A DNA stretch of 64,000 nucleotides from Isochrysis galbana (GCA_018136815.1 CM030932.1:3274614-3338613); one strand, 5' to 3'. Positions 1 to 11,019 are shown, counted from the first letter of the stretch. Program-made: numbers and translations. Notes: generated by a model not told the origin, from the sequence alone.

Positions 1-2040
1 CGAGGACTGAATAGAGCTAGAGACAGGGGGAGAATCGCCGCGTCGACAGCTCTTCTCCCCAAGCGGCGTAGGGATCGGATCGGGATGGTGGTGGTGGCGT
101 TCAGGCCCACCGCCCGCGATGTTCTCCGCCAGGGTTTGAAGGACGGGGACCCCGCCGGACCCCTACTGAGGCTTAACCCGGACCATCGAGCGAAGAAGCT
201 TATGAATGTGCTCGTCCGATCCGCACTCTCCGCAGCCAGCCTCACACAGAAAGCGGATATATGGCTGACAGATGACGGGGTTGTGAGCACCGTCTCCCGT
301 GCCATATTTCCAGGCTTCGCTGGATGGAGTGCCAGGAGGAGCTTGAGGTCGGAAAGCGCAGAAGGCACAGCCGTTTTCGTTCGTCCATTCGGTGATTCCC
401 CTATTGATATCGTCCGTCCGTGGAGTTTCCATTGAATTATCGGCCGGTCGGCACTTCGCTAGCGCCGCCGAGACCCTTGGGTGCTTGGCATAGCCTGCTA
501 CGGCCCAGAAGCGGGCTCGGGCCCGATTCCAAAGCTCGGGCGTCCACCGGGATACGCCCAAATCGGGCGGTAGCCCTTGGCCGTTCGCCGGCGGATCGCA
601 GCGACGGCTGGGCGGCCGAGACGAGCCTCCCTTTCGACCCGGTGGATCGGTCAGTATAGCCGGCAACGGCGAGTTGGAGTGGTAACTTGCCGGCGGTGCA
701 GCAGCCCGATAATCAGGCTTCGAAGCAGGCGAGTGTCCCTGTCCGCGAAGAGCTTCCGCCACGGTGCTTGGACGGCTGCCTGCACGGCGGCGACCATGTC
801 CGTGGTCGAAGCGGTCTTCTGGGACGAGGAAGTCTCGTTCTTTGACTCGCCTGAGCTTTAGTGCGTACGCTAGCCACGGTTTGCTTCGTCGAGGCCGGGA
901 TTGATGACGCTTCACCCGGGCCTGCTCGTAAGGGCTGAGGTACCGTTGGCAGAGGTTGACGCACGAGAGCGCCGACCGCCTAGCTCGTGGTTCTCTACGC
1001 GGAAACGAGTCTCCGCGAGCACCTCCGCAAATTTAATAGCATTATCGACGCCGCGCTGAGGATCAACCTTATCGTTCCGGATGATTTCTTCGAACCTCTG
1101 GTTGATCTCATGGGCCATGTTTGGATGATCCCACACGTTGGTGGAGTCAACCGCGGAATCGCCAAGCTTGCGGATGTAGGCGCGAACCAAATTCTTGCTG
1201 AGCTCACATAGATCAGCGCCGGCCTCGCGCTCCCTCATGCGGTCCCACTCCATCGACGCCGAGTCTTTCGCGAAACCATCGGCCCGTTTGCGAAGGTCCC
1301 GTCGCATTTGCGAAGAAGGACGTCAGCAGCGAGGACAGGATTGAGAGCGAGGGCGCGGTCCTCCACTAGATCGAGGAGGAAGGCGAAGATGCGGAATTGC
1401 CGCTGGAATTGGCTCCGGCTGCCGCGAGGAGGGAGGTAAATATTTCGCGATGATCGCAGCCGAGCGCTAGTGCCCGCTCCAACGGCTTGATGAGAGTTAG
1501 CCGAAATTCATTCCAGGCTGTCGCCGCCGTTTGAACGTTATCGGGAGGCGAGGGCCTTTGGGAAGCGGAGCTCCGAAAGCTCTTTGCCCATCCTGACCTG
1601 ATGGTGAAGGTTTGCTCGCTGAGAAGCGGCTACGCACCCATTTGAGCAAGTGGTCCTCCTCCATGAAAATTCGGCAATGCCAAACGTTGCCGCCAGGGAG
1701 AGGTTGCTCTTCAAAATGGTGTGGATGAGCTCATGCTCGTCGGAGTCGCGGTAAAGGGCGGCCAGATCGCGTGAGGCAGGGCGAGGAGATTTTTCACTCG
1801 CTTACAACTGCCTCTCGCTCATCCATCCCCACCGCAAGGCAGGGGTCGCGAGGGTGGCGGAACGGCACCATCGGGTCGGGCCCCGGTAAAGGCTCTTTTC
1901 CTGGCGGCGGGTTCCGATTTGGAGAGGTCGGGTACGCCGACCGTGGAACCCTAGAAGCCGGAGAGGCTGTGGCCCTTTGGGTCTAGAGCAGGAGGCTCGC
2001 CCATGGGTGGTTCCCTCTGAACCGGCCTAGCAGAATCCGC
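1..2040 (-). mobile_element. Second, indel-ridden copy of retroelement gag/pol junction
   Basis: This stretch repeats bases 5400-7448 almost base for base; the first base here corresponds to the start of that block. Differences are mostly single-base losses in short homopolymers, for example near 856, 893, 980, 1286, 1390, 1602 and 1772, plus scattered substitutions. They break the gag frame into fragments (163-915, 912-1307), whereas the downstream copy is open throughout. The copy ends exactly at the N gap, in the middle of gag. Either this is a second element of the family, or an under-polished contig end of the same locus placed next to its twin; the homopolymer pattern favours the latter in part. 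Confidence 0.85.
163..2020 (-). pseudogene. Frameshifted gag fragment
   Basis: This is the C-terminal two thirds of the Gag-like protein described at 5562-8444, read on the minus strand. It ends at the same TAG (163-165) and keeps the C-terminal Cys/His-rich segment, but several one-base deletions move it between frames, so no continuous product can be made as sequenced. The 5' end is lost in the N gap. Confidence 0.8.
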
Positions 2041-2140
2041 NNNNNNNNNNNNNNNNNNNNNNNNNNNNNNNNNNNNNNNNNNNNNNNNNNNNNNNNNNNN
2101 NNNNNNNNNNNNNNNNNNNNNNNNNNNNNNNNNNNNNNNN
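2041..2140. other. Assembly gap of 100 N
   Basis: Exactly 100 unknown bases, the usual placeholder for a gap of unknown size. On the minus strand the protease ORF runs into it from 2141, and a gag interior, not the expected reverse transcriptase, appears on the other side. The reverse transcriptase and terminal repeat may therefore be missing here. Confidence 0.99.
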
Positions 2141-5100
2141 ACGAGGCTAGCCCGGCCCCTAGTGATGAGAGGAAGGCCGTCCGGCCCATGTAGGTTGGGG
2201 ACGGTAGCGTCCGATACGCGTTCGACGCAAGCGTCTCAGGTAGTCGATCGAGAAGAGCAGTGGTGATTACTGACGGGCCCGCTCCAGTGTCAGCCAGGGT
2301 GCTGTTCACCGTGAGGGCAACGTCCGGGAGAACGAACCCTTGAGCTGCGCGGTCGCCATCGGCACGGCAGACCACGAGATCGCGGACATAGAGGCAGTGA
2401 CGAGGGTAGAGCGGGGGCGGCGTGTCCGCGATAGATTCCACCGGAAGTGAGGTTCCGGCTCCGGGTGACAGGGTGGTTGGATTGGAGGCTAGCCTGGACG
2501 GAGAAGATTCATCGACGTGGGGCACTCGCTCGATAGCGGCGGCCACCGTCTGCGGCACGAATGGTATTGAGGAGTGTGGGGATGCCTTTGCTGAATTAGA
2601 GGGGTTAGGCACGCCATCATAGCCTAGATGCCGAGGTTGATCCATTTGGCGTGACCATTCCTTCTCCAGGGACTTCTGCAAGTCAGTCTTCGGAAGCTTC
2701 GACAACTCGGAAAAACCGGCAGCACTGAGGCCCCTAGCGGCAGCCCCATCGCCACACAATGCCTGTGGAGTACCCTCTCCGTCGGCGGCGTCGGAGGGCT
2801 TGGTCTTGAGGGCCTGCATGCTCCGGTGTTCTGGAGTCTCGGGCGTATCATCTTCTCCCGAGTCCAGCCCAACATCCCCGTTTTCAAGTGGCCTTTCGGC
2901 TACGACCGAACCGGTCGGTTCGGCCACTCCTTCGTCGCCAGCCGTGAAGGAGGCGCTCGGAGATAGTGCATTGATGCCTTGAGAGCCCAGTCGAGACAAG
3001 ATGGAAGGTTCCGACGGCTCCGCAGCTGCCGCTTGCTCAGCGATTTCTTGGGCGATGGAAGGCGTGACATCCTGCCACCGATGGACCCCCGAAATTACAT
3101 CACGGTCGAAGACCTGCCACTTGCTGCGGCGCTTCTTCACCGTGTTTGGAGGGCCTGGCGTTGTAGAGCGGTCCCTTATGGGCCACTCCCACGGCGTGAA
3201 GCAGTCCACTTCCGCCACGGTCCCGTCTTGCGATGCGTTGGTTTCCGAGTCCTTCCGATGAAGCAGGCGAGACGCATCGGCAACGGGGCCCGCGTCTGAG
3301 ATCACGACAACCGAATCAGACACTGGCGAACCGCTGGGAGGCGTGAGGTGAGAGCTAGAAGCTGCCTCGCCTCTCCCCTCCATGAAGCGAGCCAGAGCCG
3401 TCCTCGGCTCAGCCAGTTCGAAACCGGTCGAGCAAAGCGAGGGGCGTTCTCTCAAGCTGGCAGCTGCTTGGGAAATTGCCCAGTCCACCGTGAAGTTGAG
3501 CGAACGCGACGCCTTGGCTTTGCGCGCATAACGGCGCAAGACCGGCATCCACTGGGCCGCCATTGCACCGGCAATGCCCACGTAGGTGCGGCTGCGAAGG
3601 GCGCCACGGTGGGGCGACGGCGATAGATCCGCCATAGCGGATAGACGTCCCTCGACAATCTTCGAAGGCTGCAAGGACGGGAGTGAAGCCGTCAGGTACA
3701 GGCCAGTTGCTTTTTGATGGCCCGTGCCGTGCTGCCACGGCTGCACAAACTGCCGCGGTCGCAACCCCCCGACTAAGGCGGAGGCTTCCGCGTGCATTCG
3801 AGGATTTTCGACGGCAACGAAAGGCGCGTCGGCGCTCGCCATGGCGAGGAAGACTCTAGCGGCGGATTCGAGAGCCTGGCGTCGTCCCGGCTCCCGATCG
3901 AGCCACTGGCAACTCACCGCCGACAAATACGTGCACGGCGGATGCGCGACCACGAGGTCCCAACCGAGGTTTTGAATGTGAAGAGCATCTCCGCAGAAGT
4001 GGGGAATGTAGTCGATCTCCGACGGTCGTAGATCGCACGTCGCGACGTGCGCTCCGGCGAGTAGGAACATCGAAGACACGACCCCGCTAGCTTCACCGAC
4101 GACTAGAACGCGGGGTGGAGGAATCCCCTCGGCCGCGTCGAGCGTCACGGCGTCGTGGATCGCCGCTAACTCAGCGCAAAGCTCGTCAAAATGCGTCGGC
4201 AGTACGGCAGCGGGTGATGAATGAGTGCTCGCGTGCGGCCGCCGCAAGGCTAGAGCAGCTTCGGCGAGATGGCGGGGCAAGATGACGGAGGAACCGCTAG
4301 CCCGGGCACGGGAGGCGGCTAACATTTGGAGCTCGCGCGTAGGGGCGCGGGCAGCTTCAGTAGACTTGGCGGCCGAGGAACAACCAACCACGGCGATCCG
4401 GTGGATGGCCTCGGCAGTAGAATTCAGGGGGAGGGGGTCGTCGCCCTGAAGTTTCGGTGGGCTAGACCTGAAGGGGGTTGGCCCCGGCGGGCGATCCCTG
4501 GAACGGGGATCCTCCGGAGAGCCGAGAGAAAGAGGAGACGCCGGCGTCCGTGTGGGGCGCGACGAGAGATCGTAATCGACGGCCACTGCGTCTCCCGAGT
4601 CTGGGGTGGCCACGGCGTGAGCGCGGAAAGCCGCAGCTCCCTTGGAACCTTCAACTTCATTGACTCCGGAAGCCGACCCTTCCGGGTCGGGAACCAAGTC
4701 AGAAACGAGAACGGGTGCAACTTCGAGACGAGAGAATGAACACGATGACGGAGAAATACAACGAACCGGGGAGAGAGGTGAGGAGGAGGCACTAGTCTCC
4801 GCCTCCACTGCACGAGAACCTACGGTAGACAACGACAATTTGTCCGCAGAGCGGCTCCGGCTATGGCCCTTGGGAGAGAGGTCTCCAGTGGGGTCCCGCC
4901 GGGAAAGAGCAGAAACAGGTAGAGCACCAACAACATTTTCGGACGCGGCAGCGGCCACGTCGGACCTATCCATAGAACCTAGAGCAGAAGATGATACCGA
5001 GTCGACAGCCCTCGAGGGCTTCACAACCGATTGTTTACGAAACGAAGAGACCGAAGACGCGTCGAATCTACCTAGCCCACCCCCTTGGGCAGGGCCGTCG

Positions 5101-5561
5101 GGGGGTGAATCCAGGGATGAAGATGCGTCGAAAGACCTAGGAGAATTAGAAGAAACCGAAGACAGCATAGTATCCGTAGAAATAGATTCCAAGAGGGGCA
5201 GCGAGCGAGAATCGGCCCCTAACATCCTAATAGCGTGCGGAGTAATAGAAGAACTTGTAGACGTACACGAATTTCGGAGAGTCGGGTCGCGACTATCTCC
5301 GGGGCAAACCTGTTTCCAGGAGCCCGGGTCAAGTGTCGACTCCGGCTTCCGAGATAGCCGTTCGGCGGGGGCTTCAGCCGGCGAGGCGGCTCCCACCGTC
5401 GAGGACTGAATAGAGCTAGAGACAGGGGGAGAATCGCCGCGTCGACAGCTCTTCTCCCCAAGCGGCGTAGGGATCGGATCGGGATGGTGGTGGTGGCGTT
5501 CAGGCCCACCGCCCACGATGTTCTCCGCCAGGGTTTGAAGGACGGGGACCCCGCCGGACCC
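2141..5561 (-). CDS. Pol-like polyprotein: methyltransferase-like and protease
   Basis: Partial ORF, cut by the N gap. It has no early ATG and is in frame with gag past the TAG. The first 430 residues are Ser/Pro-rich and low complexity. From about residue 470 to 670 lies a Rossmann-type methyltransferase-like domain: VVGEASG (SAM loop), an acidic CDLRPSE strand end, VVAHPPCTYLS with the PPC catalytic motif, and a later VENP followed by QPWQHG. This order (GExxG, PPC, ENP, PW) is that of phage-type DNA cytosine methylases. A long disordered region follows. Near residue 1080 is ADTGAGPSVIT, a retropepsin-like DTGA active site, with a downstream hydrophobic segment. The frame beyond the gap belongs to other sequence. 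Methyltransferase activity is inferred from motifs only. Confidence 0.65.
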
Positions 5562-5564
5562 CTA
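5562..5564 (-). promoter_or_regulatory. In-frame TAG between Gag and Pol, possible readthrough
   Basis: The codon after Lys-Pro-Gln is TAG followed by GGG TCC GGC GGG GTC. The same frame is then open from 5561 into the methyltransferase/protease ORF with no other stop until the gap. Gammaretroviruses fuse Gag to Pol by suppression of a single UAG followed by G and a downstream structure, so the same strategy is plausible. The alternative is independent initiation from a downstream codon, for example the GTG at 5514-5516. Confidence 0.45.
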
Positions 5565-8444
5565 CTGAGGCTTAACCCGGACCATCGAGCGAAGAAGCTT
5601 ATGAATGTGCTCGTCCGATCCGCACTCTCCGCAGCCAGCCTCACACAGAAAGCGGATATATGGCTGACAGATGACGGGGTTGTGAGCACCGTCTCCCGTG
5701 CCATATTTCCAGGCTTCGCTGGCTGGAGTGCCAGGAGGAGCTTGAGGTCGGAAAGCGCAGAAGGCACAGCCGTTTTCGTTCGTCCATTCGGTGATTCCCC
5801 TATTGATATCGTCCGTCCGTGGAGTTTCCATTGAATTATCGGCCGGTCGGCACTTTGCTAGCGCCGCCGAGACCCTTGGGTGCTTGGCATAGCCTGCTAC
5901 GGCCCAGAAGCGGGCTCGGGCCCGATTCCAAAGCTCGGGCGTCCACCGGGATACGCCCAAGTCAGGCGGTAGCCCTTGGCCGTTCGCCGGCGGATCGCAG
6001 CGACGGCTGGGCGGCCGAGACGAGCCTCCCTTTCGACCGGGTGGATCGGTCAGTATAGCCGGCAACGGTGAGTTGGAGTGGTAACTTGCCGGCGGTGCAG
6101 CAGCCCGATAATCAGGCTTCGAAGCAGGCGAGTGTCCCTGTCCGCGAAGAGCTTCAGCCACGGTGGCTTGGACGGCTGCCTGCACGGCGGCGACCATGTC
6201 CGTGGTCGAAGCGGTCTTCTGGGACGAGGAAGTCTCGTTCTTTGCCTCGCCTGAGGCCTTAGTGCGTACGCTAGCCACGGTTTGCTTCGTCGAGGGTCGG
6301 GATTGATGACGCTTCACCCGGGCCTGCTCGTAAGGGCTGAGGTACCGTTGGCAGAGGTTGACGCACGAGAGCGCCGACCGACCTAGCTCGTGGTTCTCTA
6401 CGCGGAAACGAGTCTCCGCGAGCACCTCCGCAAATTTAATAGCATTGTCGACGCCGCGCTGAGGATCAACCTTATCGTTCCGAATGATTTCCTCGAACCT
6501 CTGGTTGATCTCATGGGCCATGTTTGGATGATCCCACACGTTGGTGGAGTCAACCGCGGAATCGCCAAGCTTGCGGATGTAGGCGCGAACCAAATTCTTG
6601 CTGAGCTCACATAGATCAGCGCCGGCCTCGCGCTCCCTCATGCGGTCCCACTCCATCGACGCCGAGTCTTTCGCGAAACCATCGGCCCCGTTTGCGAAGG
6701 TCCCGTCGCATTTGCGAAGAAGGACGTCAGCAGCGAGGACAGGATTGAGAGCGAGGGCCCGGTCCTCCACTAGATCGAGGAGGAAGGCGAAGATGCGAGA
6801 ATTGCCGCTGGAATTGGCTCCGGCTGCCGCGAGGAGGGAGGTAAATATTTCGCGATGATCGCAGCCGAGCGCTAGTGCCCGCTCCAACGGCTTGATGAGA
6901 GTTAGCCGAAATTCGTTCCAGGCTGTCGCCGCGGTTTGAACGTTATCGGAGGCGAGGGCCTTTGGGAAGCGGAGCTCCGAAAGCTCTTTGCCCATCCTGA
7001 CCTGATGGTGAAGGGTTTGCTCTGCTGAGAAGCGGCTACGCACCCATTTGAGCAAGTGGTCCTCCTCCATGAAAATTCGGCAATGCCAAACGTTGCCCGC
7101 CAGGGAGAGGTTGCTCTTCAAAATGGTATGGATGAGCTCATGCTCGTCGGAGTCGCGGTAAAGGGCGGCCAGATCGCGTGAGGGCAGGGCGAGGAGATTT
7201 TTCCACTCGCTTACAACTGCCTCTCGCTCATCCATCCCCACCGCAAGGCAGGGGTCGCGAGGGTGGCGGAACGGCACCACCGGGGTCGGGCCCCGGTAAG
7301 GGCTCTGATCCTGGCGGCGGGATTCCGATTTGGAGGTCGGGTACGCCGACCGTGGAACCCTAGTAGCCGGAGAGGCGTGGCCCTTTTGGTCTAGGGCAGG
7401 AGGCTCGCCCATGGGTGGTTCCCTCTGAACCGGCCTAGCAGAATCCGCAGCCGCCTCGGTCCGATCCATGGACGGACTTGAAGCGGGCTCTTGGCGGGCT
7501 TGGAGTAGCTGAGTCAGGGCTTTGAACCCTGCTTCAACTTGATCCCGGAGAAGCCCCTCCCTCGCCTCTGCCGCGGCAAGGGATGAATGTAGGCGCTCCA
7601 CAGCCCCTTTTAGGGTGTTGGTCTCCGCCTGAAGCCTTGCCATTTCCGCATCCTGACGCGCCGCGGCCGTCTCGATCGGGGTGATCTCTTGATCAAGGAC
7701 CCCTTTTGATGACGGCGGGGCATAGTCCCGGTAAGCGGGGCTTCGGAAGCTGATCCCCTCCCCTTCACCGACCTCAGACTCATCATCTCGAAGGTGAGGA
7801 GGGGGGTCAAACTGAATCAGAGGGAGGGGACCCTCCTCCACCTCATTGGCCAACTCAGCGACGCTGAAGTTGGCCTCATGCGGGAGAGGGTCATGCTCCA
7901 CCATGGCCCGCTGTGATTGCACCCGGTGGGTGCCGAAGGAAGCGGACAAATCCTCGCCATCCGCCACGAGCTGATCGGAGCCAGTCGTGGAGATAGCAGC
8001 CGGGGTGATGGGTGCCATTGGTGTAGCCTCAGAAGCCGTGGGATCACTCGGACATCCCACGGGAGCAAAAGCTGCAGCGGGCAGAGAAGGTTCCCTGAGG
8101 GGTTCCTCCTCTGCGGCCGAGGACGCAAGCTTCGATTTCGTGCTTGTCGAGTCGAGCGGAGCCGGAGGGCTCTGAGCCACTCCGTCGCGAGCAGCACCGG
8201 CGGCTAGCGCGGCGCTTTGGCCCTCCTCCCCACCGGGAGTCGGGTGAATGAAATTCTGGACTGGGTCGGGCAACCCCATTCGGGTGTATGGACAGGGAAC
8301 GAACGGCGAACGAAGGACTGTGGGGCGGCGAGGCGCTCCTAGCGGCCCTAGTGTGATGGGTTGTAAGAGATTGTTAGACCTACAAAGAACTCTTCCCTCA
8401 GGGAGGGAGCCTAGGCTGCTTGAGTGCAGCGACGCAGCGAACAA
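5562..8444 (-). CDS. Gag-like protein of the retroelement
   Basis: A 960-residue ORF, intact. Residues 1-260 are low-complexity, rich in Pro, Ser, Ala and acidic residues. About 260-310 is a heptad-like Glu/Leu/Ala-rich segment likely to form a coiled coil. A globular, charged region follows at about 420-680 and may be the capsid-like part. After a basic, Ser-rich linker, the C-terminus has spaced Cys and His (CAFC near 900, CEAGCGEC and two His near 940), suggesting a zinc-binding nucleic-acid motif, although not a classical CCHC knuckle. The first ATG at 8442-8444 is taken as start. The ORF ends in TAG, and translation in the same frame stays open beyond it into the Pol-like ORF. Role as Gag is inferred from position before the protease and from composition. 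Confidence 0.65.
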   Translation of the reverse strand: MFAASLHSSSLGSLPEGRVLCRSNNLLQPITLGPLGAPRRPTVLRSPFVPCPYTRMGLPDPVQNFIHPTPGGEEGQSAALAAGAARDGVAQSPPAPLDSTSTKSKLASSAAEEEPLREPSLPAAAFAPVGCPSDPTASEATPMAPITPAAISTTGSDQLVADGEDLSASFGTHRVQSQRAMVEHDPLPHEANFSVAELANEVEEGPLPLIQFDPPPHLRDDESEVGEGEGISFRSPAYRDYAPPSSKGVLDQEITPIETAAARQDAEMARLQAETNTLKGAVERLHSSLAAAEAREGLLRDQVEAGFKALTQLLQARQEPASSPSMDRTEAAADSARPVQREPPMGEPPALDQKGHASPATRVPRSAYPTSKSESRRQDQSPYRGPTPVVPFRHPRDPCLAVGMDEREAVVSEWKNLLALPSRDLAALYRDSDEHELIHTILKSNLSLAGNVWHCRIFMEEDHLLKWVRSRFSAEQTLHHQVRMGKELSELRFPKALASDNVQTAATAWNEFRLTLIKPLERALALGCDHREIFTSLLAAAGANSSGNSRIFAFLLDLVEDRALALNPVLAADVLLRKCDGTFANGADGFAKDSASMEWDRMREREAGADLCELSKNLVRAYIRKLGDSAVDSTNVWDHPNMAHEINQRFEEIIRNDKVDPQRGVDNAIKFAEVLAETRFRVENHELGRSALSCVNLCQRYLSPYEQARVKRHQSRPSTKQTVASVRTKASGEAKNETSSSQKTASTTDMVAAVQAAVQATVAEALRGQGHSPASKPDYRAAAPPASYHSNSPLPAILTDPPGRKGGSSRPPSRRCDPPANGQGLPPDLGVSRWTPELWNRARARFWAVAGYAKHPRVSAALAKCRPADNSMETPRTDDINRGITEWTNENGCAFCAFRPQAPPGTPASEAWKYGTGDGAHNPVICQPYIRFLCEAGCGECGSDEHIHKLLRSMVRVKPQ

Positions 8445-9480
8445 CGACGGACAACGGAGCTGAGAACAACAGGATACACCGACTCACGAACACACCGGAA
8501 TCATTCACCCAAACAAAGCAAATTATCAAGCAACCGCGACCCCAAATCACCGATAACTCAAACACGTCGCGAGAGACGGAGAGAGAGAGCGAGAGAGAGA
8601 GAGACTCCGCAGCGACGGCCGGAGCGTGTCTCCGTTGTAACTTCCCACGTAGCGGAGAGTCCGAAGGGGAGCGTCCTGTCGCGCGACCACGGCGATCACT
8701 TTGGATACAGATCGCGACGAGATATCTTCACGACCGAATAAATCTTGCCGTTGAGCGTGAACCTTCTAGACGCTTCTAACGAACAACCCTGAGTAGCAAC
8801 CAAGGGGAAGAAACACCAAAGGGGCCAAGGCTTGCATGTAACTTGCATCAAGGGGAAAGATTCCCTCACCTAGGAAGCGAACCTACACCGATCTCCAAGG
8901 GGAGATGGCAAATTAAACCTCAAATCTCGAGCGGCTAGAGCAACCGACTCGCTCGCCAAAACCTTGACCGAGAAGAAAGAAGCAAGGACCTACAAGCCAA
9001 GGGTAGCGGACCTAGGGAATGTGAGAGGAAATTTCCGAACGCCAACGCCAAACGCCGAACGCGGGAAGGCAACGAAACCCTAACCAGGCCAAGCAGAACC
9101 TACGAAGAACAGGCCTGGACGACAACGAAAGTGAGCAGGTCCCAAGAAAGAACCGGAACCCAACAAGAAACGACAAGCCTTGCAAGAAGCTAAACAAGCC
9201 TTCACAAGGTAACCTGAGAGCCTGAGACAAGCGCGCAGCGAGTGACAGGCGACCTGGCTCCTTTGGGTCAAGATTGCCCGAAAGGAGGAAACCTGGAATC
9301 TAGACCTGACAAACAGGCTAGAAGGAACGAAACGAGAACTCGAATTCTAGATTGCTAGGGACGAACCCTACCAACCTAGGTATGCCTGAGCTTCACCGTG
9401 TGGCCGCACGGCGAAGGACCTGGAATCAAGAGCCTGGAAATCGCATCATCTGGGATGAATGCGACACCTATAGATAGTAG
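8445..9480. other. Gene-free stretch upstream of gag
   Basis: No supported gene. It is A- and C-rich on the plus strand with many AAGG/CCTAGG words and a short GAGA run at 8576-8602. It lies just upstream of the retroelement gag start and is probably its leader or 5' terminal repeat, but no matching second repeat or primer-binding site could be seen. Confidence 0.4.
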
Positions 9481-9947
9481 ATAGTAGATAGGTGCTTTAT
9501 ACTAGTACTTACTAATATTATAGCTGAGCGCAAGCGAAATATTGTCGAAATTTGGTGGGGGGAAACGCGAAATATGGACGAAATATCGAACGAAATTTGG
9601 GCAGGTCTCAAACGAAACTCTGGCCTGTCCCTAGAAGGCCTTTGCGACTGTAGACTGTATAGCGTCTTGCGTCTTTTTGCTTTTTGTTGTGGGGACCCGC
9701 GGGGGGGGAGGGTCTGGGACCCAATGGCCAATGGGCCCCGGATATGTGCTAGTTGGGTGGTGAAAAATGACCATCTCAAGGATGAGGAAATTTGAGGAAT
9801 TTTTTCGATAGAAAGTAGAAAGTTTCCTGGACGATTATTGTTATTGTAGGAATAGTAGTCAATATTTATGACACGGCAGAGTACAATGTAGTACAAGGTA
9901 AAGAACAAGGGAATGGGGAGCGGAGACAGGGCACTCACATCTCTTAC

Positions 9948-9993
9948 ACATCGCGTTGTGGACAAAGATAACATCGCGTTGTGGACAAAGATA
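9948..9993. repeat. Tandem duplication, two 23-bp units
   Basis: Two perfect copies of a 23-bp unit beginning ACATCGCGTTGTGG, head to tail. It sits in an otherwise featureless A/T-richer stretch (9480-10230) in which I see no gene. Confidence 0.9.
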
Positions 9994-10233
9994 AAAAATG
10001 AAAGAAGCAACGTCCGCGAGTTGAATGCGAATGCGAATGCACCGCAACACACAACACAGCAGCGAGATGAATTGCACATGAGTAGCGAGGTAGAAATCAT
10101 CGAGGCAAATTAATGGAGAAAATTCGGAATGAATGGATACGTGAGGGCAGACGAGGCCAAGAAGGCAACAGAAAGGTGAGGATGTACTGAGCTAAAATGA
10201 AAATGATACAGGACACATGAAAAAAACAAAAGA

Positions 10234-10305
10234 TGACCGCGCCGAGATTTGAACTCGGGTTGCCTCGGCCACAACGAGGAGTCCTAACCACTAGACTACG
10301 CAGTC
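10234..10305 (-). tRNA. tRNA-His (anticodon GTG)
   Basis: On the minus strand the 72 bases fold as a full cloverleaf. The 7-bp acceptor GACTGCG pairs with CGCGGTC (one T-G pair) and the discriminator base is A. The D arm contains AGTGGTTAG. The anticodon stem CCTCG/CGAGG encloses loop TTGTGGC with anticodon GTG, and the T stem CCGAG/CTCGG encloses TTCAAAT. There is no intron. The base before G1 is C, so the extra G-1 needed by histidyl-tRNA synthetase would be added after transcription, as is usual in eukaryotes. CCA is not encoded. The internal A and B boxes serve as its pol III promoter. Confidence 0.95.
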
Positions 10306-10489
10306 GCAGATGCATGGCAACGCTTGCTTGCTGTATAAGTACATATGTTTTGCTTCACACTCCCGCACCTCCCAGCTCCCTGCTCCCTGCCCCTGCAGGG
10401 CCCCTGCCCTTCATCCTCATTTAGCGCTTGCCTTTTGCTTTGTCTTTGCATCTGCTTCCCGACAAAGCCTCTGCTGCTTTTGTTGAATG

Positions 10490-10700
10490 AAAAAAAACTC
10501 TTCTTAAAAATCTCCGCTACATGTGCGACATGAGGCAGTGTGCTTGTGGACCTCCCTACTGCCCACCCTTAACCCCTAACAACCCCCTTCCCCTTCCCCA
10601 GTTCCCTCTTTAGCGGAGAAGCTGGTTCCGGGGAGACCGCGCGCGCTGCTTCGGCCAGGGGTTGGAGAGAAGGGGGCGGGAGACTATGGCTTCTCCTTTG
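10490..10700. repeat. Dispersed repeat, also at 62830-63010
   Basis: Begins with an A-run and CTTCTTAAAAATCTCCGCTACATG, then a C/T-rich stretch and GCGCGCGCTGCTTCG. The same order of words occurs at 62840-63010, just upstream of the ORF that leaves the window, so this is probably the 5' end of that same element family. The remaining 10.7-11.0 kb holds no recognisable gene. Confidence 0.6.
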
Positions 10701-11019
10701 CTTTGGCTCGGCTTGAATCTCCTTCTCTTATATCTCCTAGCTTCCCTCTTGCTGTCCGCTGGGGTCTCTATTAAAAGAGGTTAAACTGCTCTAGGCGATG
10801 TTGCGCATATCCAGACCTCCCGCCGCCTGCCGGAGGTCTTCCGATATTTCTAGGTTGAAGTCTTTGTCCACCGTGCACCGTGTAGAGAGGGCTTATCATT
10901 TTCTTAATATGTTTGTTGCTCGGGGCGTGTAGCCCCCATATTTTCTCGTTGTTTCTTTAGTCTCTGAAAGAAACCGACTTTCGCCGTTACTAGTAGGTGG
11001 TATCTCGCAAGGATCGCTC

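Larger units (their letters stand above)
2141..8444 (-). mobile_element. Retroelement with gag, methyltransferase and protease
   Basis: Minus-strand element remnant: a Gag-like ORF (5562-8444) followed in the same frame, after one TAG, by a Pol-like ORF (5561 down to the gap) with a cytosine-methyltransferase-like domain and an aspartic protease motif. No reverse transcriptase, integrase or terminal repeat is visible, since the sequence breaks at the N gap. A reverse transcriptase/RNase H remnant of some retroelement lies at 52.5 kb, but I cannot show it belongs to the same family. LTR-type or DIRS-type are both possible. Confidence 0.75.

Noticed and set aside
1983-2040. C-terminal end of the long Pol ORF beyond the N gap
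   Set aside because: The residues after the unknown bases come from the duplicated gag region by chance of frame; they are not part of the protein.
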